Assembly: GCF_003024195.1 (NCBI RefSeq)
Contig: NZ_KZ679045.1
Location: 248,001-312,000 of the forward strand
Length of the DNA stretch: 64,000 bases
From: Streptomyces dioscori
Lineage (GTDB): Bacteria; Actinomycetota; Actinomycetes; Streptomycetales; Streptomycetaceae
Direction of reading: 5' to 3'
Shown here piece by piece: positions 35,512 to 44,825 of this stretch. Below the pieces are notes generated by a model. It was not told the origin of the DNA and made no database searches. It saw only the letters and a list, made by a program, of their open reading frames with translations. Each line of letters begins with the position of its first letter. The stretch's first letter is position 1. The position numbers were made by a program, and so were the translations under genes.

Positions 35512-36183
35512 ATGACCGAGCCGCAGCTCTGGCGCGATGTGGACGACTACTTCACCGGGCTCCTCGCCCCGCCGGACGCCGCCCTGACCGAGGCGCTGCA
35601 CGACAGCGACGCCGCCGGACTTCCGCAGATCAACGTCGCCCCGAACCAGGGCAAACTGCTGCATCTCCTCGCCGTGATCCAGGGCGCGACCCGCATCCTG
35701 GAGATCGGCACGCTCGGCGGCTACAGCACCATCTGGCTGGCCCGCGCCCTCCCCGAGGACGGCCGGCTGATCACCCTGGAGTACAGCGAACAACACGCCG
35801 AAGTGGCCCGGCACAACCTCGCACGGGCCGGTCTGGACAAGATCACCGAGGTCCGGGTGGGGCCGGCCCTGATCGGCCTGCAGACGCTGGCCGACGAGGA
35901 CCCGGCACCCTTCGACGTGGTGTTCATCGACGCGGACAAGGTGAACAACCCGCGCTACGTGGAGTGGGCGCTGAAGCTCACCCGGCCGGGCAGCCTGATC
36001 ATCCTCGACAACGTCGTCCGCGAGGGCGCCGTGACCGACGCCACCAGCGACGACCCGAGCGTGCGCGGCACCCGCGAGGCGCTCGACCTCTTCGCCGCGC
36101 ACCCCAAGGTGAGCGCCACGGCGATCCAGACGGTGGGGGTCAAGGGGTACGACGGGTTCGCGCTGGCACGCGTACTGCCGTAG
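35512..36183 (+). CDS. SAM-dependent O-methyltransferase (caffeoyl-CoA OMT type)
   Basis: The 223-residue protein shows the motifs of cation-dependent O-methyltransferases: ATRILEIGTLGGYSTIWLARALP (SAM site), RLITLEYSEQHAEVARHNL, and the metal-binding region FDVVFIDADKVNNPRYVEWAL, then IILDNVVREGAV. They methylate catechol-type hydroxyls in the cytoplasm. GAAAGG lies 8 bases before the ATG. It is a single gene with its own strong operator-like inverted repeat, suggesting induction by a small molecule. Confidence 0.93.
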   Translation: MTEPQLWRDVDDYFTGLLAPPDAALTEALHDSDAAGLPQINVAPNQGKLLHLLAVIQGATRILEIGTLGGYSTIWLARALPEDGRLITLEYSEQHAEVARHNLARAGLDKITEVRVGPALIGLQTLADEDPAPFDVVFIDADKVNNPRYVEWALKLTRPGSLIILDNVVREGAVTDATSDDPSVRGTREALDLFAAHPKVSATAIQTVGVKGYDGFALARVLP

Positions 36184-36273
36184 GCGCCGCGAGCTGCGGA
36201 CCCGGTGCAGGCGCCACGAGCGGCATGCGTACCGACGCGTACCTGGCGCGTACCCGGCGCGCACCCGGGGGCG

Positions 36274-36678
36274 TCAGACCTCGTGGTAGAAGCCCACGTT
36301 CACGCTGCGCGGGCCGGTGCGGTCGTGGATGACCAGCTCGCCCGAACCGCCCCTGGGCAGCTGCGCCGTCCCGCCGTACGGCAGCGGCTGCTGGACTCCG
36401 CCGCCTCCGCCCACCAGCGAGAACCGCACCTCGGACGACGGGTCGTCGTGCGTGCCCCGCAGCCAGGTCACCTGCCAGGTCCCCTCGGGCCCGCACAGGA
36501 ACTCCAGGTGGACCCGCGAGACGAACAGCCAGTCGTCGGGCGTCGCGAGGCGGCACGCGCCCCGGTCGCGCCCCACCCGCAGCACGGCGCCGGGGTCGCT
36601 CGGCGCGTCGGCCATCTGCATTCCGGCCGTCGCGCCGGCGTCCGTCCCGGACACCGAGGCCATGGTGAGTTCGAGCAC
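36274..36678 (-). CDS. FHA-domain protein
   Basis: GTG 36678 with AAGGAG six bases upstream gives 134 residues. LRVGRDRGACRLATPDDWLFVSRVHLEFLCG contains the forkhead-associated landmarks (GR near the start, S-R-x-H). The rest is a beta sandwich (TWQVTWLRG, ELVIHDRTGPRSVNVGF). FHA domains bind phosphothreonine in Ser/Thr-kinase signalling. No kinase gene is adjacent. Upstream, 36817-36870 has a duplicated GCATACCGCTC. Confidence 0.8.
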   Translation of the reverse strand: MLELTMASVSGTDAGATAGMQMADAPSDPGAVLRVGRDRGACRLATPDDWLFVSRVHLEFLCGPEGTWQVTWLRGTHDDPSSEVRFSLVGGGGGVQQPLPYGGTAQLPRGGSGELVIHDRTGPRSVNVGFYHEV

Positions 36679-36949
36679 GTGCGCTCCTTCGTTCCCGCGC
36701 GTCCCGCGTTCCGCGTTCCGACGTACCGATTGTCCCGCGCCGGGACGTGTTCGATTCCCGGCGACGTATCGCCGCCGAATGATAGAGCGCCGAGACGTAC
36801 GGCGTCCGGCACAGTCGCATACCGCTCCGCACCGTCCATACCGTGCGGCACGGTTGCATACCGCTCGCCGGTCGCGCGCGGCCTCCGAACGGGGTTCCTG
36901 GACGAGGTTCCGGAACGGGGTTCCCGAACGGCTTTGGCACAATGGACGT

Positions 36950-37354
36950 ATGACCGAGCGCAAACCTCCCGGGGTCGGCTTCGAGTCCTGGGTCGACCGG
37001 CAGATCCGCGAGGCGGAGGCACGCGGCGAGTTCACCGAACTCGTCGGTGCGGGCAAGCCGTTGCCGAGCGGCCCCGACACGTCGTACGACGAACTGTGGT
37101 GGATCAAGCAGAAGATGGCGCGCGAGGGCATGTCCGTGCTGCCTCCCACGCTGGCGCTGCGCAAGGAGGCGGAGGAGGCGCTGGAGCAGGCCGCCGCGGC
37201 GCCGTCGGAGCGGGTGGTGCGGCGGATCGTCACGGAGATCAACGCGAAGATCCGCGACATGATGTTCAAGCCGCCACCGGGGCCGCCCCTGGGTCTCAAG
37301 CCGTACGACGTGGAGGAGATCGTCCGCGCGTGGCACGAGCGCCGGGCGGCCTGA
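36950..37354 (+). CDS. DUF1992 (DnaJ-homologue-associated) protein
   Basis: The 134-residue protein has the DUF1992 pattern GFESWVDRQIREAEARGEF, GKPLPSGPDTSYDELWWIKQKM and EINAKIRDMMFKPPPGPPLGL. The family is widespread; its eukaryotic relatives include DNAJC28, but the biochemical role is unknown. It is small and probably cytoplasmic. It stands alone and is followed by a long palindromic terminator-like sequence. Confidence 0.88.
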   Translation: MTERKPPGVGFESWVDRQIREAEARGEFTELVGAGKPLPSGPDTSYDELWWIKQKMAREGMSVLPPTLALRKEAEEALEQAAAAPSERVVRRIVTEINAKIRDMMFKPPPGPPLGLKPYDVEEIVRAWHERRAA

Positions 37355-37580
37355 CCTCCGACGGCCACGGCCGATCGGCTCACCGACCGCCCGCCACCAC
37401 CACACGCCCAATGCCGCCGGAGCCCGTCCACCGGGCGGCCCGGCGCCCGGCCGCCGTCACGCCCTCCGATGCGCCGGAACGAGCGGCAAGCGGCGAGGTG
37501 GGCACGCCGTGCCCGTCGTGGGCCCTCGCGGCGCCCCGGACCCGCGACGCGCATCCAGCGCGCGGGTGCGCCCATGAGTG

Positions 37581-37614
37581 AGGCCCCGCCCGGCACATGT
37601 GCCGGGCGGGGCCT
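37581..37614. terminator. 34-base perfect palindrome, terminator-like
   Basis: AGGCCCCGCCCGGCAC is followed by ATGTGCCGGGCGGGGCCT's mirror, giving perfect pairing of positions 37581-37614 around ACATGT. It would form a stem of about 15 pairs between the converging DUF1992 gene and the gene at 37679. It probably ends transcription from both sides. There is no clear U tract. The rest of 37355-37678 holds no recognisable gene. Confidence 0.6.
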
Positions 37615-37678
37615 GTCCGCTCAGTCAGCTCAGCTCGACCGACCGACCACGCAAGCCAGTTGCGCGGATACGCCGGGG

Positions 37679-38419
37679 TCAGATCCTCAGCAGCCGTTCC
37701 GTCAGTTCGCGGTAGTCCTTCAGGGCCAGCCGCAACTGCTCCGTGTCGGCCTTGTCGTCGGCGGAGCCCTGCCAGGACGTGCTCAGGGCGCGGCGCCGCT
37801 GGGTGACGGCCTCGGTGAACCGTTCGGCGACCTCCTGGAGCACCCGGTCCGCCTCCTCGACCGAGCCGCGGGGCCCGTCGACGAACCCGGCGACCGCGTG
37901 GTGCAGCTGCTGCGACCACTTGTCGCCCTCGTCGTGCGGCATGAGCCGCCCGCCGGAGTCCGTACCGGTCCTGCTCCCGGCGTTCACCCGCGCCTCGGCG
38001 CCGAGGACGCCCTCGCGGGACGCGCCGCTCCGGCCGGCCGCCGGGGCCGCCTTGGGGGTGCCCGCCGCGGCCTTGCCCCCGCTGCCCGCGATGCCCTCGC
38101 GCGCCGGTGAGCGCTCCTGCTCCGGCGTACGCGGGCCCGTGGCGGCCGGAATCCGCCCGCCGACCATCGTGTCCTGGCCGTCCCGCACCCGCTCCTGGGC
38201 CGCCGTGTCCCGGCCGCCGAGCACATCGTCACGCGCCGCGGAGCCCGTCCGCGCCGAGGCCTCGGGCCCCGTCGCACCCGCGTTGCCCGTGAGCCGCCCG
38301 GCCGCGGACCCGCCGCCGTGCGCCGCGCCACCCGTTCCCGGCGTCCTGGTCACTTCGCCCCGCTCCTCGCGCTCGTCCCGCCGGTCCTTGAAAGGTCCTG
38401 CCGTGGTGTTGTCCGGCAT
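37679..38419 (-). CDS. Uncharacterised disordered protein, paralogue of next gene
   Basis: ATG 38419 after GGGGAG gives 246 residues. The first 165 are low-complexity and Gly/Ala/Arg-rich. The C-terminal 80 (KWSQQLHHAVAGFVDGPRGSVEEADRVLQEVAERF, then DTEQLRLALKDYRELTERLLRI) match the neighbouring gene's domain segment for segment (EQFVDSPRDAVVEADRLLGEVA; DTEELRESLVEARALFEAL). This indicates tandem duplication with loss of the membrane anchor in this copy. Five bases separate the two genes. Function unknown. Confidence 0.75.
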   Translation of the reverse strand: MPDNTTAGPFKDRRDEREERGEVTRTPGTGGAAHGGGSAAGRLTGNAGATGPEASARTGSAARDDVLGGRDTAAQERVRDGQDTMVGGRIPAATGPRTPEQERSPAREGIAGSGGKAAAGTPKAAPAAGRSGASREGVLGAEARVNAGSRTGTDSGGRLMPHDEGDKWSQQLHHAVAGFVDGPRGSVEEADRVLQEVAERFTEAVTQRRRALSTSWQGSADDKADTEQLRLALKDYRELTERLLRI

Positions 38420-38424
38420 ACGTG

Positions 38425-39126
38425 TCAACTCCCCTTCACATGGCGCCTGTTGAGCGCCCACGGCGCGTGCGAACGGCCGCGGGAGCTGTCGGTTCGAGTG
38501 GTCTCGGCCGTTTCCTCGCCACCGTCCCTGTCGGCCTTCCGCAGCTGCGCCCTGTCGCCGCGCGCGGAGGTGGTCGACGAGGTGGTCAGGGCCTCGAAGA
38601 GCGCACGGGCCTCGACCAGGGACTCACGCAGCTCCTCCGTGTCGCCCCGGTCCGGGCCGGCGCCGTTCGGGTGCGCGGCCAGGTGGACCCGCCGGTAGCC
38701 GTTCACGTGGTGCGCGTGGTGCACGGAGAGCGCGGAGAGCTGCTCCTCGTAACGGTCGCCCGCCGGGAAGCCGCGTGCGCCCGCCACCTCGCCGAGCAGC
38801 CGGTCCGCCTCGACGACGGCGTCGCGCGGCGAGTCGACGAACTGCTCCTGGATCGCGGTCCAGCGGACCGTGTAACGGTCGAGCGCCGCGGGCTCCAGCG
38901 GCTGCGGGCGCAGCGACCCGTGCCGCTGCACGCGCTCCTCAAGCTCGCGTTCGGCGGCCTGCGAGTCGCCGTCGTGCCGGGCGAGTGCCCGGTCGTACTC
39001 GGGCCCGAAGCGCCGCTTCAGGCTCTGCCCGCCGCCCGCCCCGCGGGCCATCACGAGCCGAGCGATCACGGCGGCGACGACGGCCACCACGATCACGATC
39101 AGAACGATGATCACGCCTGTGGACAT
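38425..39126 (-). CDS. Membrane-anchored helical protein, paralogue of 37679-38419
   Basis: The 233-residue protein starts with a membrane helix (about 4-27, VIIVLIVIVVAVVAAVIARLV). A charged helical region follows (QSLKRRFGPEYDRALARHDGD, ERELEERVQRH) and then the shared EQFVDSPRDAVVEADRLLGEVA domain (about 95-175). GGAAGG lies six bases before the ATG. The family is common in Streptomyces as an unnamed 'secreted/membrane protein'; I know no function. Probably co-transcribed with its paralogue. Confidence 0.8.
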   Translation of the reverse strand: MSTGVIIVLIVIVVAVVAAVIARLVMARGAGGGQSLKRRFGPEYDRALARHDGDSQAAERELEERVQRHGSLRPQPLEPAALDRYTVRWTAIQEQFVDSPRDAVVEADRLLGEVAGARGFPAGDRYEEQLSALSVHHAHHVNGYRRVHLAAHPNGAGPDRGDTEELRESLVEARALFEALTTSSTTSARGDRAQLRKADRDGGEETAETTRTDSSRGRSHAPWALNRRHVKGS

Positions 39127-39251
39127 GGATTGCCTTCCGGGTTCTGGGCCCAGCGGGCCGCTTCTTCCGTTCGGGTTGCCCGGACTTCGGCTGCCAAACG
39201 GCCCATGGCCGGATCCACGTCACGAGAACCCCAAGTGGGCCCCGATTCACC

Positions 39252-41429
39252 TCACTTGGTGAGCCACGACCGCCCGGCCGGCTTCGGCGACGAGTCCGCG
39301 TAGGGCCGTTCCGCGTCGGAACCGCACAGCTCGGAGTTGAGTTCCGTCACGAGCTGGGCGAGGTCGGTGGGCCGGTCCGGGCCCCACCAGTCGCCGAGGA
39401 GTTCGGCCAGGGACTCCTCGCGGGCCGCCGCCAGCTTCCCGGCCACTTCCCGCCCCTGTTCGGTGAGGACGAGGTCCAGTCCCTCCCGTACGCCGAGACG
39501 CCGCTCCTCCACCTGGCGCGCGGCCGCGATGACGATCTGCAGGGGCACCCCGCTGTGTTCGGCGAGGGCGGCGGGCTCGGCCCAGCCGTAGCGCCTGATG
39601 CGCAGCAGCAGCCAGCTCGCGGCGGGCAGCAGGTCGTATCCGGCGCGGTCGGTGATCTTCTCGTAGATCTGCCGCCGCCCCTCCCGGGTGCCCAGCACGG
39701 ACAGCGCGCGGCACACCTCGTCGTACGAGGAGCGCTCCACGGGGTTGCTGGCGAGCGTCTGGGTGGCGTCGGGTGCCGTCACCGAGCCCCGCAGTCTGTC
39801 CTCGCGCAGGAACCAGGCCAGTACGAAGCCGACGGCGGCGACCGGGGCCGCGTACAGGAAGACGTCCGTGATGGAGACGGCGTACGCCTCGACGACGGGT
39901 GGCCGGAGCGCGGCCGGCAGTTCGCCGATGATCTTCGGGTCGGATTTGAGCGCGTCGGCGCCCAGGCCGGCCGGGAGGGTCTGCCCGCGGAGCACGTCGG
40001 CCAGTTCGCCGCTCAGCCGGCTGGTGAAGACGGAGCCGAAGATGGCCACGCCGAACGAGGCGCCGATGGACCGGAAGAAGGTGGCGCCGGAGGTCGCGAC
40101 GCCCAGGTCCTCGTACGAGACGGCGTTCTGCACGATCAGGACGAGGACCTGCATCACCAGACCCAGCCCGAGCCCGAAGACCAGGAAGTACAGGCTCATC
40201 TCGGCCGTGGAGCTGTCCACGTCGAGCCGGTGCAGGAGCAGCAGTCCGAGGGCCGTGACGGCGGTGCCCGCGATGGGGAACACCTTCCAGCGGCCCGTAC
40301 GGCTGACGATCTGGCCGGAGACCGTCGAGGAGACCAGCAGTCCGGCCACCATCGGCAGCATGTGCACGCCCGACATGGTGGGCGACACACCCTGGACGAC
40401 CTGCAGGAACGTCGGCAGGTACGTCATCGCGCCGAACATCGCGAAGCCGACGACGAAGCTGATCACCGCGGCGAGGGTGAAGGTGCGGATCCCGAACAGT
40501 TTCAGCGGGAGCACGGGTTCGGCGGCGCGGCGCTCGACGGCCACGAACGCCACCGCGAGCACGACGCCGAGGACCGCGAGGCCGATGATCTGCGGCGAGC
40601 CCCAGCCCCAGGTGTTGCCGCCCAGCGAGGCGACGAGGACCAGGCAGGTGGCGACGGCCGCGATCAGGAACGTACCGAGGTAGTCGATCGTGTGCTTCCG
40701 CGAGCGGACCGGGATGTGCAGGACGGTGGCGATGACGGCGAGCGCGACGACCCCGACGGGCAGGTTGATGTAGAAGACCCAGCGCCAGCTCAGGTGCTCG
40801 GTGAACAGCCCGCCGAGCAGCGGCCCGAGCACACTGGTCGCACCGAAGACGGCACCGAAAAGCCCCTGGTACTTGCCCCTCTCCCGGGGCGGAACGATGT
40901 CGCCGACGATCGCCATCGACAGCACGATGAGCCCGCCGCCGCCGAGGCCCTGGAGCGCGCGGAAGGCGATCAGCTGGGGCATGTTCTGCGCCATACCGCA
41001 CAGCGCCGAGCCGATCAGGAAGATCACGACAGCGATCTGGAACAGTTTCTTCCGCCCGTACTGGTCACCGAGCTTGCCCCACAGCGGGGTGGCGGCCGTG
41101 GAGGCCAGCAGATACGCCGTGACGACCCACGACAGATGGTCGAGCCCGCCGAGATCACTGACGATGGTCGGCAGCGCGGTCGACACGATGGTCTGGTCGA
41201 GCGCGGCCAGCAGCAGCCCCAGGAGCAGCGCCCCGATGGAGACGAGGACACCGCCCTGCATGGGCGGAGGAACGGCGGTGGCACCGCGCGAGTGGTCCCG
41301 TGGATGCAGTGGCCCCGGCCCTTCGGGGACCGCGGGGTCCACGCCCCGGTCCCCCCTGCCGCCACTCCCCCTCCCACCCTTCCCACCTCTGTCGCCCCTG
41401 TCGCCCCTGCCGTGCGCATCCTCGGCCAT
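39252..41429 (-). CDS. DHA2-family MFS drug exporter with C-terminal winged-helix domain
   Basis: The 725-residue protein follows GGGAGG. After a Gly/Arg/Asp-rich cytoplasmic N-terminus come 14 membrane helices of the EmrB/QacA (DHA2) family: [19 protein letters not shown] (motif D1), [17 protein letters not shown] (motif A) and [25 protein letters not shown] (motif C, in pieces). Residues about 580-725 are a soluble, MarR-like winged-helix extension ([48 protein letters not shown]). It exports drugs by proton antiport. The tail may sense drug or bind DNA; that is inference. Confidence 0.9.
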   Translation of the reverse strand: MAEDAHGRGDRGDRGGKGGRGSGGRGDRGVDPAVPEGPGPLHPRDHSRGATAVPPPMQGGVLVSIGALLLGLLLAALDQTIVSTALPTIVSDLGGLDHLSWVVTAYLLASTAATPLWGKLGDQYGRKKLFQIAVVIFLIGSALCGMAQNMPQLIAFRALQGLGGGGLIVLSMAIVGDIVPPRERGKYQGLFGAVFGATSVLGPLLGGLFTEHLSWRWVFYINLPVGVVALAVIATVLHIPVRSRKHTIDYLGTFLIAAVATCLVLVASLGGNTWGWGSPQIIGLAVLGVVLAVAFVAVERRAAEPVLPLKLFGIRTFTLAAVISFVVGFAMFGAMTYLPTFLQVVQGVSPTMSGVHMLPMVAGLLVSSTVSGQIVSRTGRWKVFPIAGTAVTALGLLLLHRLDVDSSTAEMSLYFLVFGLGLGLVMQVLVLIVQNAVSYEDLGVATSGATFFRSIGASFGVAIFGSVFTSRLSGELADVLRGQTLPAGLGADALKSDPKIIGELPAALRPPVVEAYAVSITDVFLYAAPVAAVGFVLAWFLREDRLRGSVTAPDATQTLASNPVERSSYDEVCRALSVLGTREGRRQIYEKITDRAGYDLLPAASWLLLRIRRYGWAEPAALAEHSGVPLQIVIAAARQVEERRLGVREGLDLVLTEQGREVAGKLAAAREESLAELLGDWWGPDRPTDLAQLVTELNSELCGSDAERPYADSSPKPAGRSWLTK

Positions 41430-41607
41430 GAAGACCTCCCGGCCAAGAGAATCCCGTTCCTGTCCCGTTCCTCTTCCATCCTGGTCGGTGTGACCGGTTA
41501 TGGCCTGTTGGATCCGGCCAGGAGTTCGGGATTCCGGGGGTAACCGGGAGATTGTGTGGAGGGGGTCTGCATAATCGCTGGAGTTCGTACGGGGAAGGAT
41601 CCACGAC

Positions 41608-42600
41608 GTGAGCGACCGGAGCGGTCATATATGCCCGGAATGCGGGGCACCCAGGGAGTCCGGGGGCTCGCCGACATGCGGCTGCGCCCGCAGAGCGGCG
41701 GACGAGCTCCTGGAGACCCGGTCCGCGGAGACGGCGGCCGCGGAGGACTTCGATCCACTGCGCATACGCCCCTACGTGGACCTGGACGTACCCGCGGAGG
41801 GCGCCGCCGCGGGCTCCGGTAGCGACCCGCAGGCCCCTTCGACACCGGAGCCCGGTCACGGGCCGGACGACCGGGCGACCATCGCGATCCCTCTTCAGCG
41901 CACCCCGCCCGACGACTTCCCGACCCCGGACACCCACGCCGCGGACGACGGTTACGACGACCCCGCGGCACCCTCGGACACCCCCGGGAACACGGGCACG
42001 GGCACGAGCCGCCGACGTCGTCTCGTGCTCGTCGGAGCCGGCGCCACGGCGGTCGTGGTCGCGGCGGCCGGGTTCGCGAGCGGACTGTTCTCGTACGAGT
42101 CGCCGTCGCGCGACGGCGCGGCCCCGGACGACATCCGCGCGAGCGTGCCGGACACGGCGGTGGACGAGCCGTCCCCGTCGGACTCCGGGTCACCGTCGGC
42201 GTCGGAGTCACCTTCGGAGTCCGCGTCGGCGAGCGACAGCCCGACACCCTCGGCCTCGGAATCGCCGAGCACCTCGGCGACCCCGTCCAGGACGACCGCC
42301 ACGACACAGGCACCCTCACCCGAGAATTCGGCGGTCAGCACGTCGCCACCGACCACCGAGCCGACCGACAAGGCGGGCCCGGCGGTGCTGCGCCGCGGCG
42401 ACGAGGGCCCCGAGGTCACCGAACTACAGCTGCGCCTCAAGCAGTTGGCCCTCTACGTGGGCGACGCGGACGGCGACTACGACAACCGCACGGAGAACGC
42501 GGTACGCAACTACCAGTTCACCCGAGGCATAGACGACGACCAGGGCGTCTACACAGAAAAAACCAGATCCCGCCTGGAATCAGAAACAACAGAACCCTGA
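41608..42600 (+). CDS. Membrane-anchored peptidoglycan-binding protein with N-terminal zinc ribbon
   Basis: The GTG start gives 330 residues. Residues 9-28 contain CPECG…CGC, a zinc-ribbon-like motif. An acidic segment, one membrane helix (about 137-160, after GTSRRRRL) and a Ser/Pro/Thr-rich wall-spanning stretch follow. The C-terminal peptidoglycan_binding_1 domain reads [20 protein letters not shown], then [17 protein letters not shown] cytoplasmic zinc ribbon linked to an outside wall-binding domain suggests signalling or tethering across the membrane. Confidence 0.85.
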   Translation: MSDRSGHICPECGAPRESGGSPTCGCARRAADELLETRSAETAAAEDFDPLRIRPYVDLDVPAEGAAAGSGSDPQAPSTPEPGHGPDDRATIAIPLQRTPPDDFPTPDTHAADDGYDDPAAPSDTPGNTGTGTSRRRRLVLVGAGATAVVVAAAGFASGLFSYESPSRDGAAPDDIRASVPDTAVDEPSPSDSGSPSASESPSESASASDSPTPSASESPSTSATPSRTTATTQAPSPENSAVSTSPPTTEPTDKAGPAVLRRGDEGPEVTELQLRLKQLALYVGDADGDYDNRTENAVRNYQFTRGIDDDQGVYTEKTRSRLESETTEP

Positions 42601-42642
42601 CCCCGCCCCCCGCTGGACAGCACGCGCCCTCTTGGGCTTCCA

Positions 42643-42798
42643 GGGACGCGGGGAACGGCGCAGTCTTCGGTTTCTGGAGGCACGGGGAACGGCGCAACCT
42701 TCGGCTTCTGGGGGCACGGGGAACGGCGCAGTCTTCGGTTTTTGGGGGCGCGGGGAACGGCGCAATCTTTAGCTTTTAAGGGGCGCGGGGAACTGCGC
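42643..42798 (+). repeat. Five same-strand GC-rich intergenic repeats
   Basis: Five plus-oriented copies at about 34-base spacing: 42643-42661, 42677-42695, 42711-42729, 42745-42763 and 42780-42798. The first four carry AACGG followed by CGCA(A/G)TCTT; the last is the canonical AACTG form with GACCAGCCCCCACCGG. They form a local tandem array between converging genes. No gene is visible in 42601-42894. Confidence 0.85.
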
Positions 42799-42894
42799 GA
42801 CCAGCCCCCACCGGAGCCGCACCCCACACACAACCCCACCCCGCACAACCCCACCCCACCCCGCCCCGCCCCGCCCGGAGGGCCATGCGGGCCG

Positions 42895-43560
42895 TCACAC
42901 CACCCGCAACCGAACACCCCCACCTTCGACCCCCTCGACCCGAACCCCCCGAAGATCCCTAACAACCACATCAGGCCGATGAACCCCGGCCCGAGCCCCC
43001 ACCCCCACCACCCGCATCCCCGCGGAGCGCCCCGCCGAGATCCCCGCCCCCGAGTCCTCGAACACCACACACTCCTCAGGCGCGACCCCCAACTCCGCCG
43101 CCCCCTTCAAGAACCCCTCAGGATCGGGCTTGCTCGCCCCCACGGACTCCGCGGTGATCCGCAGCTCGGGCAGCGCGAGCCCCGCCGCCGCCATCCGCGC
43201 GGCGGACAGCCCCACGTCCGCGGACGTGACGAGCGCGTGCGGCACCCGCAACTCCCGCAGGGACGCGAGAAACTCCCCCGCCCCTTCGATCGCCACGACC
43301 CCGTCCATGTCGGCGGTCTCCTCGGCGAGCATGCGCGCGTTGTCCGCGTGGTTCTGCTCCATGGGCCGGTTCGGCAGCAGCACGGCCATGGAGGCGTACC
43401 CCTGCCGCCCGTGGACGATCTTCATGACCTCGTCCCCGTCGAGCCCGTGCCGGTCGGCCCAGCGGCGCCAGACACGCTCGACGACGGCGTCCGAGTTGAC
43501 GAGGGTGCCGTCCATGTCCAGCAGCAGGGCGCGGGCGGTCAGCTCGGTCGAGGCCGTCAT
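42895..43560 (-). CDS. HAD-superfamily phosphatase (beta-phosphoglucomutase/sugar-phosphatase type)
   Basis: ATG 43560 has GGAG seven bases upstream; 221 residues. HAD motif I is LLLDMDGTLVNSD (D15, D17). Motif II is in PHALVTSADV, the Lys motif in ESVGASKPDPEGFLKGA, and motif IV in ECVVFEDSGAGISAGRSAG. The cap type is subfamily IA, typical of small sugar- or glycerol-phosphate phosphatases. A 12-base repeat array lies just upstream. The C-terminus (RGVRVEGVEGGGVRLRVV) is Val/Gly-rich. Confidence 0.92.
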   Translation of the reverse strand: MTASTELTARALLLDMDGTLVNSDAVVERVWRRWADRHGLDGDEVMKIVHGRQGYASMAVLLPNRPMEQNHADNARMLAEETADMDGVVAIEGAGEFLASLRELRVPHALVTSADVGLSAARMAAAGLALPELRITAESVGASKPDPEGFLKGAAELGVAPEECVVFEDSGAGISAGRSAGMRVVGVGARAGVHRPDVVVRDLRGVRVEGVEGGGVRLRVV

Positions 43561-43615
43561 CGGCATGCTCCAAAGGCGTGTGTTCGAGACGCGGATCGGA
43601 ACGCGCGTCGAGGTG

Positions 43616-43687
43616 TGGATCAAGAAGTGGGTGAAGAAACAGATCAAGAAGTGGATGAAGAAGTGGATGAAGAAGTGAATCAAGGCG
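43616..43687. repeat. 12-base tandem repeat upstream of HAD gene
   Basis: Six 12-base units of the form TGGATSAAGAAG run from 43616 to 43687 in the leader of the leftward HAD gene. On the plus strand they would read WIKKWVKKQIKKWMKK, but that frame has no credible gene start. They are likely slippage products. Confidence 0.7.
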
Positions 43688-43744
43688 TGAGTCAAAGCTC
43701 GGAAGCAAGCCGCGGGTAGGAACCCCGCACGCCTCCGGGGGAAC

Positions 43745-43795
43745 AAGGTGGCCCCGCCCGCCGGTCAGGGAGTGCGAGCGGGGACCACTTTGTTT
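43745..43795 (+). terminator. Hairpin with T-rich tail
   Basis: AAGGTGGCCCCGC (43745-43757) pairs with GCGGGGACCACTT (43778-43790) with one bulged A, followed by TTGTTT. This is the nearest thing to a Rho-independent terminator in the window. It lies between the HAD and nuclease genes, so it could attenuate or insulate the rightward nuclease transcript. Confidence 0.45.
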
Positions 43796-44016
43796 CTCCA
43801 CGGTACAAAACAAAAGGGCAATCCCGCTACCCACCCCCGCACACCGACATGCACACCCGCACGCGCACCCGCTCCGGACAGAAACCTCCGTCCGACATCT
43901 TGTCCTGTCATGCCCACGTCATTAACTTCTCACCTGACGCACATCTCCCGGAAACCGGCCCCCGCGAGCATTCAGTCGCTCGCAGGTCAACTTCCCCCCA
44001 CCCCTAGGGAGTTCGC

Positions 44017-44661
44017 ATGCCGAAGGTCTACGCGCGTCGACGGCTGAGTCTAGTGGCCGCCTTCGCAGGTCTGATAGCCCTGGCCGGGCTTTTCAACGGC
44101 CCGGCCGCCTCCGCCGCGCTGCCCACCCCGGTCAGCGCCGCCACCGCCCGCACCTACCTCGCCTCGCTCACCGTGGCGACCGAGGACCGCACCGGATACG
44201 ACCGCGACCTGTTCCCGCACTGGATCACCATCAGCGGCACCTGCAACACCCGCGAGACCGTTCTGAAGCGTGACGGTACGAACGTCGTCACCAGCTCCGC
44301 CTGCGCGGCCACCAGCGGCTCCTGGTACTCCGTCTACGACGGCGCCACCTGGACCGCCGCCTCCGACCTGGACATCGACCACCTCGTGCCGCTGGCCGAG
44401 GCCTGGGACTCCGGCGCCGACAGCTGGACCACCGCCCGGCGCCAGGCCTTCGCCAACGACCTGACCCGCCCCCAGCTCATCGCCGTCACGGACAACGTGA
44501 ACCAGTCGAAGAGCGACCAGGACCCGGCCGAGTGGATGCCGTCCCGCACGGCCTACGCCTGCACGTACGTACGCGCCTGGGTCCAGGTGAAGTACTACTA
44601 CGACCTCTCCGTCGACTCCGCGGAGAAGAGCAAGCTCACCTCGGTCCTCAGCGGCTGCTGA
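44017..44661 (+). CDS. Secreted HNH-type nuclease (DUF1524 family)
   Basis: The 214-residue protein follows AGGGAG. A signal peptide (about 1-33, ending AASA) precedes a GmrSD/DUF1524-like nuclease core: ASDLDIDHLVPLAEAWDSGA with the metal/base His, and NVNQSKSDQDPAEWMPS. Four Cys (CNTRE, SACAAT, YACTY, SGC) probably form two disulfides. It should degrade DNA or RNA outside the cell, for nutrition or during autolysis. A PhoD-like phosphatase gene follows on the same strand. Confidence 0.92.
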   Translation: MPKVYARRRLSLVAAFAGLIALAGLFNGPAASAALPTPVSAATARTYLASLTVATEDRTGYDRDLFPHWITISGTCNTRETVLKRDGTNVVTSSACAATSGSWYSVYDGATWTAASDLDIDHLVPLAEAWDSGADSWTTARRQAFANDLTRPQLIAVTDNVNQSKSDQDPAEWMPSRTAYACTYVRAWVQVKYYYDLSVDSAEKSKLTSVLSGC

Positions 44662-44825
44662 CCCGGCCCGGAACCCGAATCGGACCCGTACCGGACCCGC
44701 ATCGGATCCGGTATCGGACCCGTACAGCTCGCGATCTCCCGCCATCTCACGCGATCTCTCGCCGGAACCTCCCCACCGGCCTCCGTCGTTCCGTACCGTA
44801 CGGGGCGACGGAGGAGGGTGATCAC

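Noticed and set aside
43130-43678. A plus-strand frame ending in WMKKWMKK repeats
   Set aside because: Overlaps the HAD gene antisense and has no ribosome site; the repeats are DNA slippage in the leader.
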